The notes under the pieces were generated by a model. It ran no database searches and was not told the origin of the DNA. It saw nothing but the letters and a program-made list of their open reading frames with translations. Positions 1-11,356 of a stretch of DNA of 64,000 bases are shown piece after piece. A program made the translations under genes and the position numbers. Every line of letters begins with the position of its first letter. Positions within the stretch are counted from its first letter, which is position 1. This DNA is from Pseudoneurospora amorphoporcata (Eukaryota; Ascomycota; Sordariomycetes; Sordariales; Sordariaceae), in the NCBI GenBank assembly GCA_033297205.1, contig MU859257.1, forward strand, positions 1-64,000, read 5' to 3'.

Positions 1-780
1 ACTTGTTGTGAACCTTTTGGCTTCACCGAACAGCACTGATAGTCTTTACCTTCAGCTATCCCACTTAGGCAGATCAGACTGCCGTTCGTCACATAGGGTA
101 AGATGGACCGTGTGGGACTCCGCTCGTATGACCTTGAATAGGCCTTCCCATCGAGGGCAAAACTTTAGCATCGGTCGACCGTTAACGAGGTTAGTCGTAT
201 TAAGAAGTACCAAATCCTCCACCTTATATTTAGGAGAGTCGACTCGGTGTCGGTTCGCGTTATCCTTGTATTGTGCTTGGGTACGCCGTGTTTGTTACGA
301 TATAAAATTCTAGATTGTTTAGAAACGGTCAGCCAACTCGTTGGCCTTGTAGTATTCTTTCAGCTGGGCGGGAGATAGGTTTGGGTACGGCGGGGAGCGA
401 GGTTTAGTGCCTATTCGAGGGTAAAAACCGTAATTGGCGAAGAAGGGAGAAACACTAGTTAACAATGATATTACGTTATTACTTGCAAACTTAGTGAAGG
501 GAAGCTATTTGGCCTAGTTAGTCTGTGCTTAGTTAATATAAAGACGGAGAAACTGCTCTATCTCTGCATTAATGCGCTCTATTTGAGCGTTGGTCTGAGG
601 GTGGAAAGCGGAGGTCAACTTACGAGTAACGGTAAGCCGCTAGTATAGAGTGCTCTAGAAATAGGAAATAAACTACGTGCCTCGATTAGAAAGCATTATA
701 TCCGTATTAACGTGTGGCTAGTACTGTGCTTTGTAACTGCCTTGTACTACCTTGTAGTATAGAAGGCTGATTGCTGAGGA
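1..780 (-). mobile_element. RIP-mutated Ty3/gypsy retrotransposon relic (integrase C-terminal part of pol)
   Basis: Read on the minus strand in one frame from about 780 to 1 without an indel, this encodes the second half of a Ty3/gypsy integrase. The SDRG-like motif of the core appears as SNRGT near 690, followed by the SAFHPQTNAQIERIN block near 560-605 that carries the third catalytic acidic residue, then a basic KPR region and the C-terminal LKFCPRWEGLFKVI/HTVHL module near 60-160. Twelve stop codons interrupt the frame (mostly TAG or TAA). Several fall where the family has Trp or Gln, and the core Asp of SDRG reads Asn, all as expected from G:C to A:T change. This is the pattern of repeat-induced point mutation. 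Upstream pol continues faintly to about 840. The 3' end (chromodomain, LTR) would lie before base 1. It is dead and cannot encode an active integrase. Confidence 0.85.
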
Positions 781-1463
781 CACTATTCCTTCTACGTTAT
801 GGAATCAGTCGACTCAGCCTCCAACCGTTTGAAGGGAGGACAAGGGAAGTACCGGAGAGGGAGGCAGAAGGAGTGGGTAGTCATGGACGTGCCCAGTCCT
901 GACGAACATTAGGCGCACGACTCGGTACTCCTCCGCTTAACCACCACCTCCTTCCACCCACTTTCCCCAGATTCCATTACGAGAGCAAACTCATGCAAAA
1001 CATGATGTACGTGGAGGACGATTCTCCTCTTGAACATATTCAACGCCCAGTATACAGGAGCTATGGGCCATGGACGGATGCCAGTCTCGAAACTCGTAAC
1101 AAATTTACAATCGTAATTCCTATTACAAGCTGTGAAGTTAGCTACCTCTAGAACCCTTTGATGAGGTGCTGAAATGTGATCAAGTTCAAACCAACGGCTT
1201 CCACTCTCACTGGTAAAGTGAGGAACGGACATGGCGACAAAGATCCATGAAGCCGGATCGCACAGCGCAAAGACCGCCTGCAATTTGACTGTAAAGATCG
1301 TCGACCTGATGTATTGGGAGTGGGAAGTTCGATTTTGGACACCACTGACAATAGCGTGGTTCGCTTATCAGGTTTCCGCCCAAAGTAGTTTAACACCCAT
1401 CCATATCATAATAAGTCCTCAATTTAGTAAATATCTGCACTACAATGATAACAGTGGTCTTCC
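781..1463. other. No gene seen; edge of transposon relic
   Basis: The first 60-100 bases may still be integrase in a shifted frame on the minus strand. Beyond that only short overlapping open frames occur, on both strands, with no recognisable domain or splice pattern. Confidence 0.4.
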
Positions 1464-2567
1464 ATGGAAACGCCCGATGCATCGTCGGATCATTCATTGT
1501 TCGCTCAACCGCGCGACTATGGGCCCAAGGCTCAGCGTTGTGTTGTTGGTGCTCAATTCCCGCCATTGTTCCTTGTTTGCGGTTACTGCCCTCTGACCCG
1601 CTGCAACTCGCGGTGCGAGTCGAACCCCCGAGAAGTCTCGTTACTTGGTCATTTCAAGCAGCGACTAGCCCATGATGCCTACTCGGCTCTTTGGATTCTT
1701 TGACAACAAGCGCTGGTCGCGCGCTTGTCCGAAGCGAACTTAACATGAATCACCATGGCTCCTACCATCTCCTTGACGCCTGCGAATGCTTCATTGTTAG
1801 CTGTGAATGCTCAAATGACCATTGTCAGTGGTTCAACTGACTTGACTACAGAGCTTTACCTATAACAACCCTCGAAAACACGCTCGAAATCTCAAGATGC
1901 CTACCTGCAGTTTTACCAGCGCTCGTCTACGTCCTCGGCAATCCAAGTAAGCAACAAATTCCCTACCGTTTACCCCTTTTACCATCAATCACGGCACACA
2001 GACTGCCTTGGGATTTTCAAGTTCAAGATGTGTGCTGGCGGACAGCAAAAGAATTCGAGCACCATCGACTCCATCAAGGAAGCCTTTATTTTTGCAATCG
2101 GTCCGAGAAATAACCCTAAACATCCTTATGTCTACCTTGAATTGTACGACAAGATATCTTGGTCAGATGTTAAAAACTATCCGGCCGCGTTTCATGACAA
2201 GCTTCAAGAGTTTAGTAAGCACACCCTCATTGATGAATGGTGCTGACAGCTACGGGTATACTATCACGGGGCAAGGGCACCGTTAGGTATGGGGTATGAC
2301 ATATGTTGTTGTACGAGGGAGGAAAGAAGAGGTGTGCGCCAGCCAGGGCATACATAGGGCTCGTTGAGCCCTCGTGCCAAGGCTGGTCCCGGTGCTATGA
2401 CCATGCTGGTCAATGATACTAAGGCACAGGGTATGCGATCTATCCCTGTGACATATACTAATCAACGATTGCCAGTCTCCGAAATCAACAATGATATAGA
2501 GCATATCAACAAAGAAAGACTACGAGCCATGATCGAACAGCTTGAGAGGCTGCAACGACACCGCTAG
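1464..2567 (+). pseudogene. Possible broken gene of unknown function
   Basis: One reading frame runs from the ATG at 1464 to a stop at 2567, interrupted by five stops (near 1701, 1743, 1863, 2244 and 2355). The stretch from 2028 to 2243 reads like a real folded protein (MCAGGQQKN..., then YVYLELYDKISWSDVKNY), and 2364-2567 like a charged helical tail rich in Glu, Arg and Asn. A plausible intron with GTAAGC donor and CACACAG acceptor lies at about 1945-1999. I do not recognise the protein. It may be a decayed gene, a multi-exon gene I cannot splice, or chance. The intergenic-like base composition and the five stops argue against an intact gene. Confidence 0.2.
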
Positions 2568-3369
2568 CCCGGTCGGCGATCCCTTCTGCTCGTTTCTGAA
2601 ACGCAACCAAGGCCTCGCCTTCCACGAATGGCAAGACCCCGTTCCTTTTCCACCTCAAAATTCGACCCTCCGTAGTTCCATCAGTCGTACCCGTAATTTC
2701 CAGCTACCTACCTGCAGGGACAGGGAAACAGGCGTACGACAAAGTAGACAACAGTTCATCTTTGATCAACAACTGCGGGCAGTTCCTTCATTTTGCAAGC
2801 GCAACACTTCCTCGTTCTCGAACATCCCTCATTATTACCTCAGACATTTTTGAACCGAAGGTAGGCCCTCGCTTCGACAACTTAGCAATACTTTAATACG
2901 GTGACGATAGCAGGTCCCATTTCATAAGGGGGGTGGTGGTTGGCAAAATACAGGAATCCAGGAGAAGAAGAGAACAGAAGGCAAGAGATACCTGATAAAG
3001 GGAAGGAGTAGTAGGGATGGAAGAAGCCCCACCGTCCAAGAAAACATATCCGTCAAGCAGAGCTTGCTCTTGGAAGAATAAAAAAAGACGGTCATTCACT
3101 GGGGTACAAAGGGTACATACTGTAGTGCAGGGTCAATAGAACTAGACGGCAGAAAGGACCGAGATGGAAGTTCGACTTTGGCAGGGGGGTGAGGGTGCAC
3201 TATCTGGGGATTGAGGCTCTGTAAGAACTAACGGCGTTTTCAGGACAAGGACGATACCCATTTGAGCTTTAAAAAACGGAATATCAATTGACCAATCGGG
3301 TCAGGCACTTCTTACACATACAAATAGGCGTTGTTGGCCGGAATCGCAGAGTGACCTCGAGAAGATGTT
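2568..3369. other. No gene seen
   Basis: Only short open frames on either strand. None has a domain, a signal peptide or a splice pattern that I could support. Confidence 0.4.
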
Positions 3370-3956
3370 ATGCGTCGCATGCGCGATTCGATCAATGAGA
3401 TCTGTCGCTATCTGAGTCGGGACCCATTGTGGTGCGTCGGAGATAGTAAGCTAGCAGCTGCAGGTTCAAGTTCGCGCAACGGTCGACTTCCCTGTTTGGC
3501 AAAGGAGGTGCGACCAGGGGCATCCCCACCCGCAGCCACCCGCATACCTAAGGTACCCGGTCATGGAATGTTGAAGGAAGCTCACAAAGAACAATGTGAT
3601 TGTAAGTTGAGTCAACTATACAATTGGTCTCTTAAGTAAACATAGGTTTCTAGGAAATCCAACTGGACGCATGCGAATATCAACAGGACGATTTCAATTA
3701 CCTCGATGACGCACACACATATCTCCGTGACAGAAGCAAATCTTTGAATGACAGCCGCGTGAACGCCCCAACACTGGTTGACAATCTGTCGCAAAATCTG
3801 TACTCAAACAACGGCTCCCTCGTTTTGTCCCCTGCCAGACTCATTATACGCAAGTTCGTAGCAGGCACTTCGCAAGTTCGTAAGGCAAAGGACGAATCCG
3901 CAAAATATTCATTAACACTCTATATTAATGAAGCAGTAGGTCCAGGTTCCTTGTGA
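3370..3956 (+). other. Possible small gene or gene remnant, unknown
   Basis: An ATG-started frame at 3370 (MRRMRDSINEICRYLSRDP...) ends at 3639. A second open frame begins directly after a TTTCTAG acceptor-like site at about 3655 (EIQLDACEYQQDDFNYLDD...) and runs to the stop at 3956. The second part has a hydrophilic, protein-like composition and could be a 3' exon, but no donor joins the two convincingly and no family is recognised. Treat it as a candidate only. Confidence 0.15.
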
Positions 3957-4966
3957 ACAGGTACTACCGTGGTTGTTCTATACCAAATATTGGTAGGGAG
4001 CGTACTCGAACACATCAACTAACCCAGCAGATGGAAACAAGATGACATTAAGCTTGGCCAAGCCCAACAAAAGTTGAACGAACCTACCGGCTACCGCAGC
4101 GTTCGTGGTTGAAACAACTTGCCTTGTTGTAAAGAGGTTCTTTTCACTAATGCAAGGACCTTTTCTCTGTCATCTGGATTCATGCCATGGTAGCACGGTA
4201 GGTACTGCGGATATGACGGCGTTTAGGACACCTTGCTCCGGTGTCACTATGATCATGAGAAAGCGGGTTGGCTACAGCTCAAATATCAAGAGAGGTGTTG
4301 AACGACATGGATGGGAATGGATTCATGCTCTGTTGTTATTTGAAGGGACTGGATGGTGCCGGAGATGAATCATTATCTTGCAGGTACGCTAGCTTTGCTG
4401 TGGTGATGTTAATCAGGTAACTGCGACAAATGCCAAGAAGCCGGAACTGCGGTTCCCTTTGTGAACAAGGGACTTGTTACCGTACTATCTTTGGCCGGCG
4501 GCCTTTTGTCGTCTCTGAGTTAAGAACACATCTTGGCTCTGACACAATTTTCCCAGACAACTTTCTCATGATCCCTCACGACGGCCACTCATGATTTTCT
4601 AACCAAAACTGCGTGCTGTGAAGGTCCTTTACCTGCTAAATCACTAACAGGATGATTGGAGAGTCCATTGAGAGACATTAGGACATCAAATTGCTGGAGC
4701 TTACAGTGTGTTACCTACAAGGGTTCACTGCAAGTTCAACTGTCAAGTCACCTCTTGGGAGTCGCGGCAGAGGAGGCATGGCAGGGATCACAAGACAAAG
4801 ATGCGGCATCGGACAAACAGACGGCTTGGAAAACACCTTATTCAGACGACACAATCCAGGATGTTTACCTAGACCGAGCGAAGTTCCTGTGAAAACAGCA
4901 TGTGATAATGGCAATCGGAATAACGAAAGGCAAGAAAAAAAGACTATGGAAACCGTGTCTTCGCAA
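3957..4966. other. No gene seen
   Basis: This is the downstream flank of the large minus-strand gene. Short frames on both strands overlap each other and show no recognisable domain. Part of it is presumably the 3' UTR of that gene. Confidence 0.4.
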
Positions 4967-7900
4967 TCATTCATCATCGTCATCCGAGTACTCGTCCTCC
5001 GATGATTCGACGTCGCTATCACTGGAGCTTTCCGGGTCGCTTTCCTTTTCGAATTCGGACCCGTCGTCCTCCTCAAATTTGTGGTCCGCTGGATAGAGAG
5101 TTTTGACTATGGGATAACACCTGAAGCAGAAGTCCGCCCCAGGCTCAAAGGTTCGATCCTTGTGTATATGGCCTCTTATTTCCTAAAGTCACGTTGGACA
5201 GTCAGCAGGGAGCAGCACACTTCGTTGACTGAGAAGCCAGAATATCATTCAGGGAAGATAAGGAGGGGGAGAGAAAAGGCAGCAAAACGTATGACGGAAA
5301 GAGCTGGATTGCACTTTGAATAAAGTCATTACTTACCCAACCACATGCATCACAGAACAAATCTTCATCGGAGTTGAGCCTGAGTTTCTGATTCCTGTCC
5401 GGAGTTGTCGTTGCATCAACGGCCTGGCCCAAGCCGCCGCCTTTGTCCTCACTATTTCTTTGCAGCATCCGAATGACCGGTTCCGGTGCTGAGCAGAGTT
5501 TTGCAATTTGGTAAGGGTCGCAGACCTTGCCTCCGATGGTGATGTGGACGGATGTGTTGGCACCATGATCACTGAGAATCCTCAGGACTTCGAGTTGGTC
5601 TTTCCCTTCAACCTTTGGCGATTCGAGCAAGTATAAGCTGCAGAAGTCTGAGGGGCCGATGCAAGCGGAACAGAATGGTGTCCAGCCGCCTTTATCAGGA
5701 ATATCTACCTGATCAGGCGAAATCGCAAGAATACGCTCAACCGCCTTTGAACAGCCACTCTGGGCCGCCCAGTGCAACGGTGTCCGTCCGAGTTTATCAC
5801 GCACGTTAATATCCCCACCTGCATCAAGGAGTCTCTGGATATTATCTACACCGCCCGATGCAGCATAGTGGATAGGCCGACGACCAAGCAAATCCTCGGC
5901 ATCCACTCTTGACCCGTGCTTAAGAAGAAGTTCAGTAAGTTCTCCTGAATTGTGCAAGGACGCAACGCTCAAAGGTAGGCCATCGAGCCCATCGCAGAGA
6001 TTGGGATCGGCCCCTTTTGAAAGTAAAAGAAGTACTTTATCCGCATCTTCTGAGGCAACAGCGTAACTGAGAGGGGTGCGGCGAAATGCATCAAGAACAT
6101 CGAGTTTTGCGCCAGCATTGACAAGCCGTTTGATGTTTGGCAAGTTGATATAACTAACGCTGTGCAAAGCTGTCTGTCCTTGTTCATCAGCCGCATTTAT
6201 GTCGAACCTGCCGAGATATTCGAGCAATATGGGGAGCGTGTCGTTAGTTGCGGACAGATGGATTAGAGAAAGACCATCAGCTGCTGTGTGTCGAAGGTTG
6301 GCTCCAGCTTCTATCAGCAGTCTCATTTGATCGCATTTATTGTGGGAAGCCGCAAAGTATACAGCAGTCCACTGAGACTGATCACGACCATCCAAATCGT
6401 ATCCTGCGTCAATCTTTGCGTTGTGTTCCAGTAAAAGAGTTATGAACTCAGGACTGGATTGAGAAGTGACCGCCCAGTGGAGTGATGTCATCCCGTTGAT
6501 TGCGATATTTGGGTCCGCTTCGTGCTGTAATAGTAGCCGAACGACTTCTAAACCCGCGGAGGGGCTATCCCTAGCAGTAAGAGCAAAGTATAGCGGAGTG
6601 ACACCACTTTCACTTTGTTTGTCGGGATCAGCCCCATGCTCCAGCAGCAGCTTGGTAATGGCGGGCTTGTGAAAATAAGCAGCGAGGTGCAGTGGTGTCC
6701 ATCCATTGTCATCAGTGGGGTTAACATTGACGTCCTTCTGTAGAAGCAACTGGCAGATGGAGGGTCCGTTGTTGATTGAGGCATAAATTACCTGTGCGAG
6801 TAGAGGAACCATGATCAGTGGACTTTCCGGATCAGCGCCGTAATCGAGGAGAACACGGGTGGCTTCCACGTGTCCAGCTTGAACTGCTTCTTGCAACGGT
6901 GACACTTGGCCGCCCATATTTGGGTCGGCTCCATGTTCCAAGAGTAGCTGGATGCATTCGTCATATCCTTCGCTCGCGGCGTATGCAAGTGGTGTCCACT
7001 CCAAGTTGTCGGATGGGGATATGTCCATCGCCGGATCTGCTCCTAGTTCGAGTAGCCTCTTGACTGCTCGGGCTCCATTATTATAAGCAGCTTGGTAGAT
7101 GGAAGTGCAGCCATCACAGTCTTTGGCTTCAATGTCAAGTTTTGCCTCGTTGATCAGGAGTGTAATGGCCTCTTCATTGTCCCACATCGCAGCGTAATGG
7201 AGCATCGTCATCTCGTCCCATATCTTAGCTGTGGTAAGAGATGGATATTTCACCATGACCTGGAGGGTTTCGCTATGGCGGTTGCGTATTGCGTAGGCTA
7301 AAGGCGTCAAGGATAGATCTTCGGATTCTGGAAACTCGACAACCGGCGAACAGGCAAGGCAGAGGAGCTCCTGTGCAAAAGAGGTGAGATTAAGCCGTGA
7401 TGCCCTGTGTAAAAGGACAGGTGGCCATGGTATCTTCGTTGGATCTTTTCTATTTGATTTTATGTGCTCGGTTAGGTGTAGTAGGAGTGATGCATTTCCT
7501 GAGCTTGCCGCTGCAACAAGAACCTCCAGTAAGGTCGAGTCGTCGCAGATAGATTTCAGAAGGACCTTGACGACCTTCTCTCGACCTCTCAATGCCGCTT
7601 CCAGGATTCCCCTTGTAGCATCCTCGACATCTCGAGGTTCCCACACATCAAGTAAGCCAAGCCCAGTGAAAGTAGGAAAGAATGATGTTGGTGACGGCTC
7701 AATTCTTGTTATTGCGTTTGACAGCGCCCAATTCCCGGATGCAAGTTGTGTTTCGAGATTAGGGTGGGGTTTGAGAAATCGTTCGATGATGACCACCTGC
7801 TGGGCAATGGAAGACTGGGCGAAATGGTAAGGCCATTCGTGTAGCGCATAGGAGCAGAAGTTTGTGTGATCTTGCGCAATGAGCATTCCACGTTTCCCCC

Positions 7901-10754
7901 CTGCCCGAATTATGGTTTCAATGGTCGAACTGTTATTAGGGTTCGAAAGATATTCAAGACAGGCATTGGTTATGTCGTGATGAGCGGTCCGGCATAAATC
8001 ATCCCAAACGTGTTGTGATGTATTAGGGAAAGAATCACCAGGTGGGTTTCTGGCCATCAAAACGCTTCTGAGGCCGTTATCTATATTGACTTCCATGTTG
8101 TCCATCTTGATGATACCTGTGAGCAAGGCGCTTATATCACGGAGAAAGGGGTGCGTAGGTAGGTCAGGACAAAGGGTAGGGTCTTTATCATCCTCGCACC
8201 CAACCCTCATAGCGGCGTTCAACTCCCAGATAGACAACGGCCGTTTTGCATACAGCAAAAGAACCAAGAATCGTCTGAGCAACTCTTGGTTTGCGAAACA
8301 GCGGAACAATTGGTCCAGATCAGCAGTAACGGTTTCGATTGAAGCAGAAGTTGTGCCTGACCGTTCGGTGAACGTTTGTGTCTGTGTAAGAGCCAGATGT
8401 CTCAGGTTAGGCTCTAGTTCCTTGACGGTTTCGATAAAATGTGGAATGCTGTCTTTGTCAAGGAGAAGGTCAGGTCGGTAAGTGATAAGACGGTAATTGT
8501 CGACCTGCAGATCTGGAATTCCAGGGGATAGCTTGGCGTATTGATCAATGTCGAGGCTCGTATACGATCCGGCAGGAAGTTTGTTCAGCGCCGTACAGGT
8601 CGCGTAGGAAGTGATCGCCACCCTCCACGGACCATTCACGGTTATTGAAAGACGTGAAAGCCACTCGAAGAAAGCTAGCTGTGATTCTTCCGCACAGTGG
8701 TCGAGATGATTCAAGATGAGGACGATGCTTCCATGTTTCGATGTGGTACTGAATCGAAAGAGCCAATGCAATAGGTCGCTTTCGGTCCAACCATGTTCGC
8801 AGCACTGCCAGTCAATTAGGCCCCCCAAGGTTGCCCAAGGCGGAAGTTCAAAGCCGACAATTTGGGCCAGGATTGTGGACACCATGGCAGAAATAGAGTT
8901 ACGACGAGAATCCCACCGATCGAAGGAGAAGTACAGAACTAACTCCCTCTTGTGAGACGGTAGGTTCTGGTCCTGAGCGCGTTCCCTCCTGGCGAGAAAG
9001 AGCAGCTCACCTACTTCGTGTAGGCTCTCAGTGCCATGGATGTGAAGCATAGGCGGCCCATCGGGTTCAATCCAGGCTTCATACTCGGGTATTTGTGAGA
9101 CGGGTGGGACGTCATGGGGACTAGTGGTATTGCAAAGGGGACGGATAGGTGGTGTGACCGATAGCAGAGTGCGCTCTTGCAGAAATCGCTTTGAATCAAG
9201 TGTGAGGTCCAGATCTAGAATCGGAGTGATGGGTTAGCCCTCTGGCTAGCGGTTCGGAAGTGCAGTCATCATTTCCAGGAAATCCCCAAAAGCGTATCAC
9301 CAATAAATATCATCAACACGGTAAGATTCAAGTGCAGTGTATATCAGATGATCCAACATCTGATCAAGCAACAAAAGAGGGGCATAGAGGGGGGGGGCGT
9401 GCGTAACGAGTCTAAGGACATAACGAACATTGTTGAATTTGAGTCTTGAGGTGCTCGACAAGTTTTGGAAACTTGGCTTCTGTCGATTCCTCCAAACACG
9501 TTTCCAAGGGAAAGCCGGAGGATGCAGTGTGGATGTCGAAGGCCTATACAATTGTCAGTGATGGGGTCGTGTTGAAAAAAAAGTCCATTTGATGAATGAT
9601 TCACTTGCCTCGTGGATGCCAAGTTTAGTCTCGTTCGCAAAGACATTGACCAGTCGAGTGCGGAAGACGATCTTGGATGCAAGAAACTGTGCGTTGACTG
9701 TAGCAATAGCCTCAGCCAGCTTGAAGATCACCGAGGGAGGCAGAGTGTCCCTGATTTCGGGAAAGGCATCTGCTGAATAAAGGAAGCGAGCAAGTCGATT
9801 TTGCATTTGAAGATCATCAGCGCTCCGATGAGGATATCCCATAAAAATCTAGCTCTCAGAAATACCGAGGTTAGTCCAAGTATTTTGATGAAGCGTAAGC
9901 TTGCTTACCAGAATGCGGGCCATATCCAGGATATCTGACCAGGAGGTTAGATCATGGGTCGCTGTAACCAAACCATCAATCAGCCTTGCGCGTCAGAAAG
10001 TGTGAATATGTAGGGGTTTGAAGAGCACTGAGACAACTCACGTCTTTGACCAGGATGCCACCGATGTCATAAGCGACGAACAAAATCTTGCGTGACTTTT
10101 CACGAGTGTCTGGATACTGAATGCCTAATTCTGGACTTAAGGCAGACATTTCCTTACCTGTGACTCAATGCTGTTCCTCAACGTGGAAAGGCTACGCAAA
10201 AAGTGCACAGCATAGTCGCGAACGACTTCTCTGCTCCACCGGGCTGAAAATAGGCGATCGGACTTGTACCGGTAGTAGATAAGTCTAGAATCAGATGGCA
10301 GCCAGTCCATAAACTCTTGAATCCACGGAGCAACCTTTGGATCCGAATGATCGTCCTTAGCCACGGACAAATCGTCATATACACCAGGTACCACAATCAC
10401 GCTGTCAAATATTTGAGTTAAAACCTCCTCTGTGAGTGTCCAAAGAGCAGGACGGTTGATGTAGGTAACTCACTCGAATGACTTGGAGGTTGGCTTGGGT
10501 TCATCATCAACGGAAGATGTCGGCGCCGAAACAACGTGCAAAGAACCCATCTCCTTCGAGGTAGGCACTTCCTCTTCTGGTCGACTCTTGCCAAGTTGAT
10601 GCTGTGTCTCCGGGCCAGTGTCTTGATACTGAGCATGCTGTGCGTCATCCTCAATCAATTGGTCACCAAGCGGTAACGCACGAGACGGCCCTGATGGTGG
10701 CGGAGCGGTGGACGAAGAGGAAGGGGAAGAACAGGACGTCGGCGAGTCCGGCAT
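4967..10754 (-). CDS. SesB-like (pseudo)hydrolase / STAND / ankyrin-repeat / ZZ-like protein, NLR-type
   Basis: Proposed exons, 5' to 3' on the minus strand: 10754-10474, 10401-10158, 10116 to about 10036, about 9961-9909, 9848-9609, 9543 to about 9420, 9214-5337, 5182-4967; about 1,700 aa. Order of domains: a Ser/Pro-rich disordered start of about 93 aa; an alpha/beta-hydrolase domain (VIVVPGVYDD, nucleophile elbow AYDIGG, FMGYPHRS); a STAND/NACHT-like domain (WIEPDGPPMLHIHGTES, then VLILNHLDHCAEES); about 17 ankyrin repeats encoded by roughly 7330-5570 (for example GWTPLHLAAYFHKPAI); and a ZZ-like finger (FCDAC...FCFRC...HKF) with a strongly acidic Ser/Asp/Glu tail. Family knowledge: SesB-NACHT-ankyrin proteins are fungal NLR-like receptors. 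Oddities: Ser of GxSxGG replaced by Asp, no GKS/T in the P-loop, first Walker B Asp replaced by Asn, a ZZ Cys pair missing, one GC-AG intron, one 41-bp intron, and one exon junction (about 10036/9961) that is out of frame by one base. The donor near 9420 is weak. Domain calls are firm; exact exon ends around 9.2-10.1 kb are not. Confidence 0.75.
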
Positions 10755-11356
10755 TCTGATACTTTGGCTAGCCCGTGAGGTGTTTTCAACAAGACCTCAT
10801 CATAGCAGTTGTTAATCGAGAGCTTGCAACAAATGAGGTGGGAAATGCGACCCGAGAACTTTACAACATGAAAAGGTGAGTACGCAGGTTCAAGGCAACG
10901 GCCAGAATTGCAGATGACAGTGAAGAAAGTATGGAATGAGACGGGGGATTTGGATCAATGGCGTTGTCGCCTTGACCGTGCTGTGTGGCAACCAGATACT
11001 GTCTGATTTGGCGGGTGGCAGCCGAGTCCGTCAAAGCCCAGGTCCATACATATCTCCTCCTCCATGGCCGCGAGTAACGCAATACGTAGAGATGGCTTTC
11101 ACATCCTCATTGGCCTACGATTATGGTCCATCGAGCCCGCGGATATGACCGCTAACGAGCAACGCAACCCTCCTTGCCACTCACAGTGCGACCACGTCCC
11201 TTTCAGAACTGTTGTAGCGAAGGGACTGGAGAACCCATCGACCGATCTGTTGAACCCATTTAAGCCGGCAGACTGGTATGATGATTCCTCTTCAAGCTTT
11301 TTTCTTTTTCGTTTTCTTTTTATCCTTGGGTACTTTTGTTCCGATTCAGCGACAAG
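10755..11356. promoter_or_regulatory. Shared divergent promoter region
   Basis: About 600 bases between the start of the large minus-strand NLR-like gene (10754) and the start of the plus-strand gene at 11357. A pyrimidine-rich stretch with runs of T (11298-11340) lies just before the plus-strand ATG, as is common ahead of fungal start sites. No TATA box or other specific element was recognised. Confidence 0.4.

Noticed and set aside
1600..1640. TTCGA-containing B-box-like motif on the minus strand
   Set aside because: The flanking bases do not form a T-arm; no tRNA.
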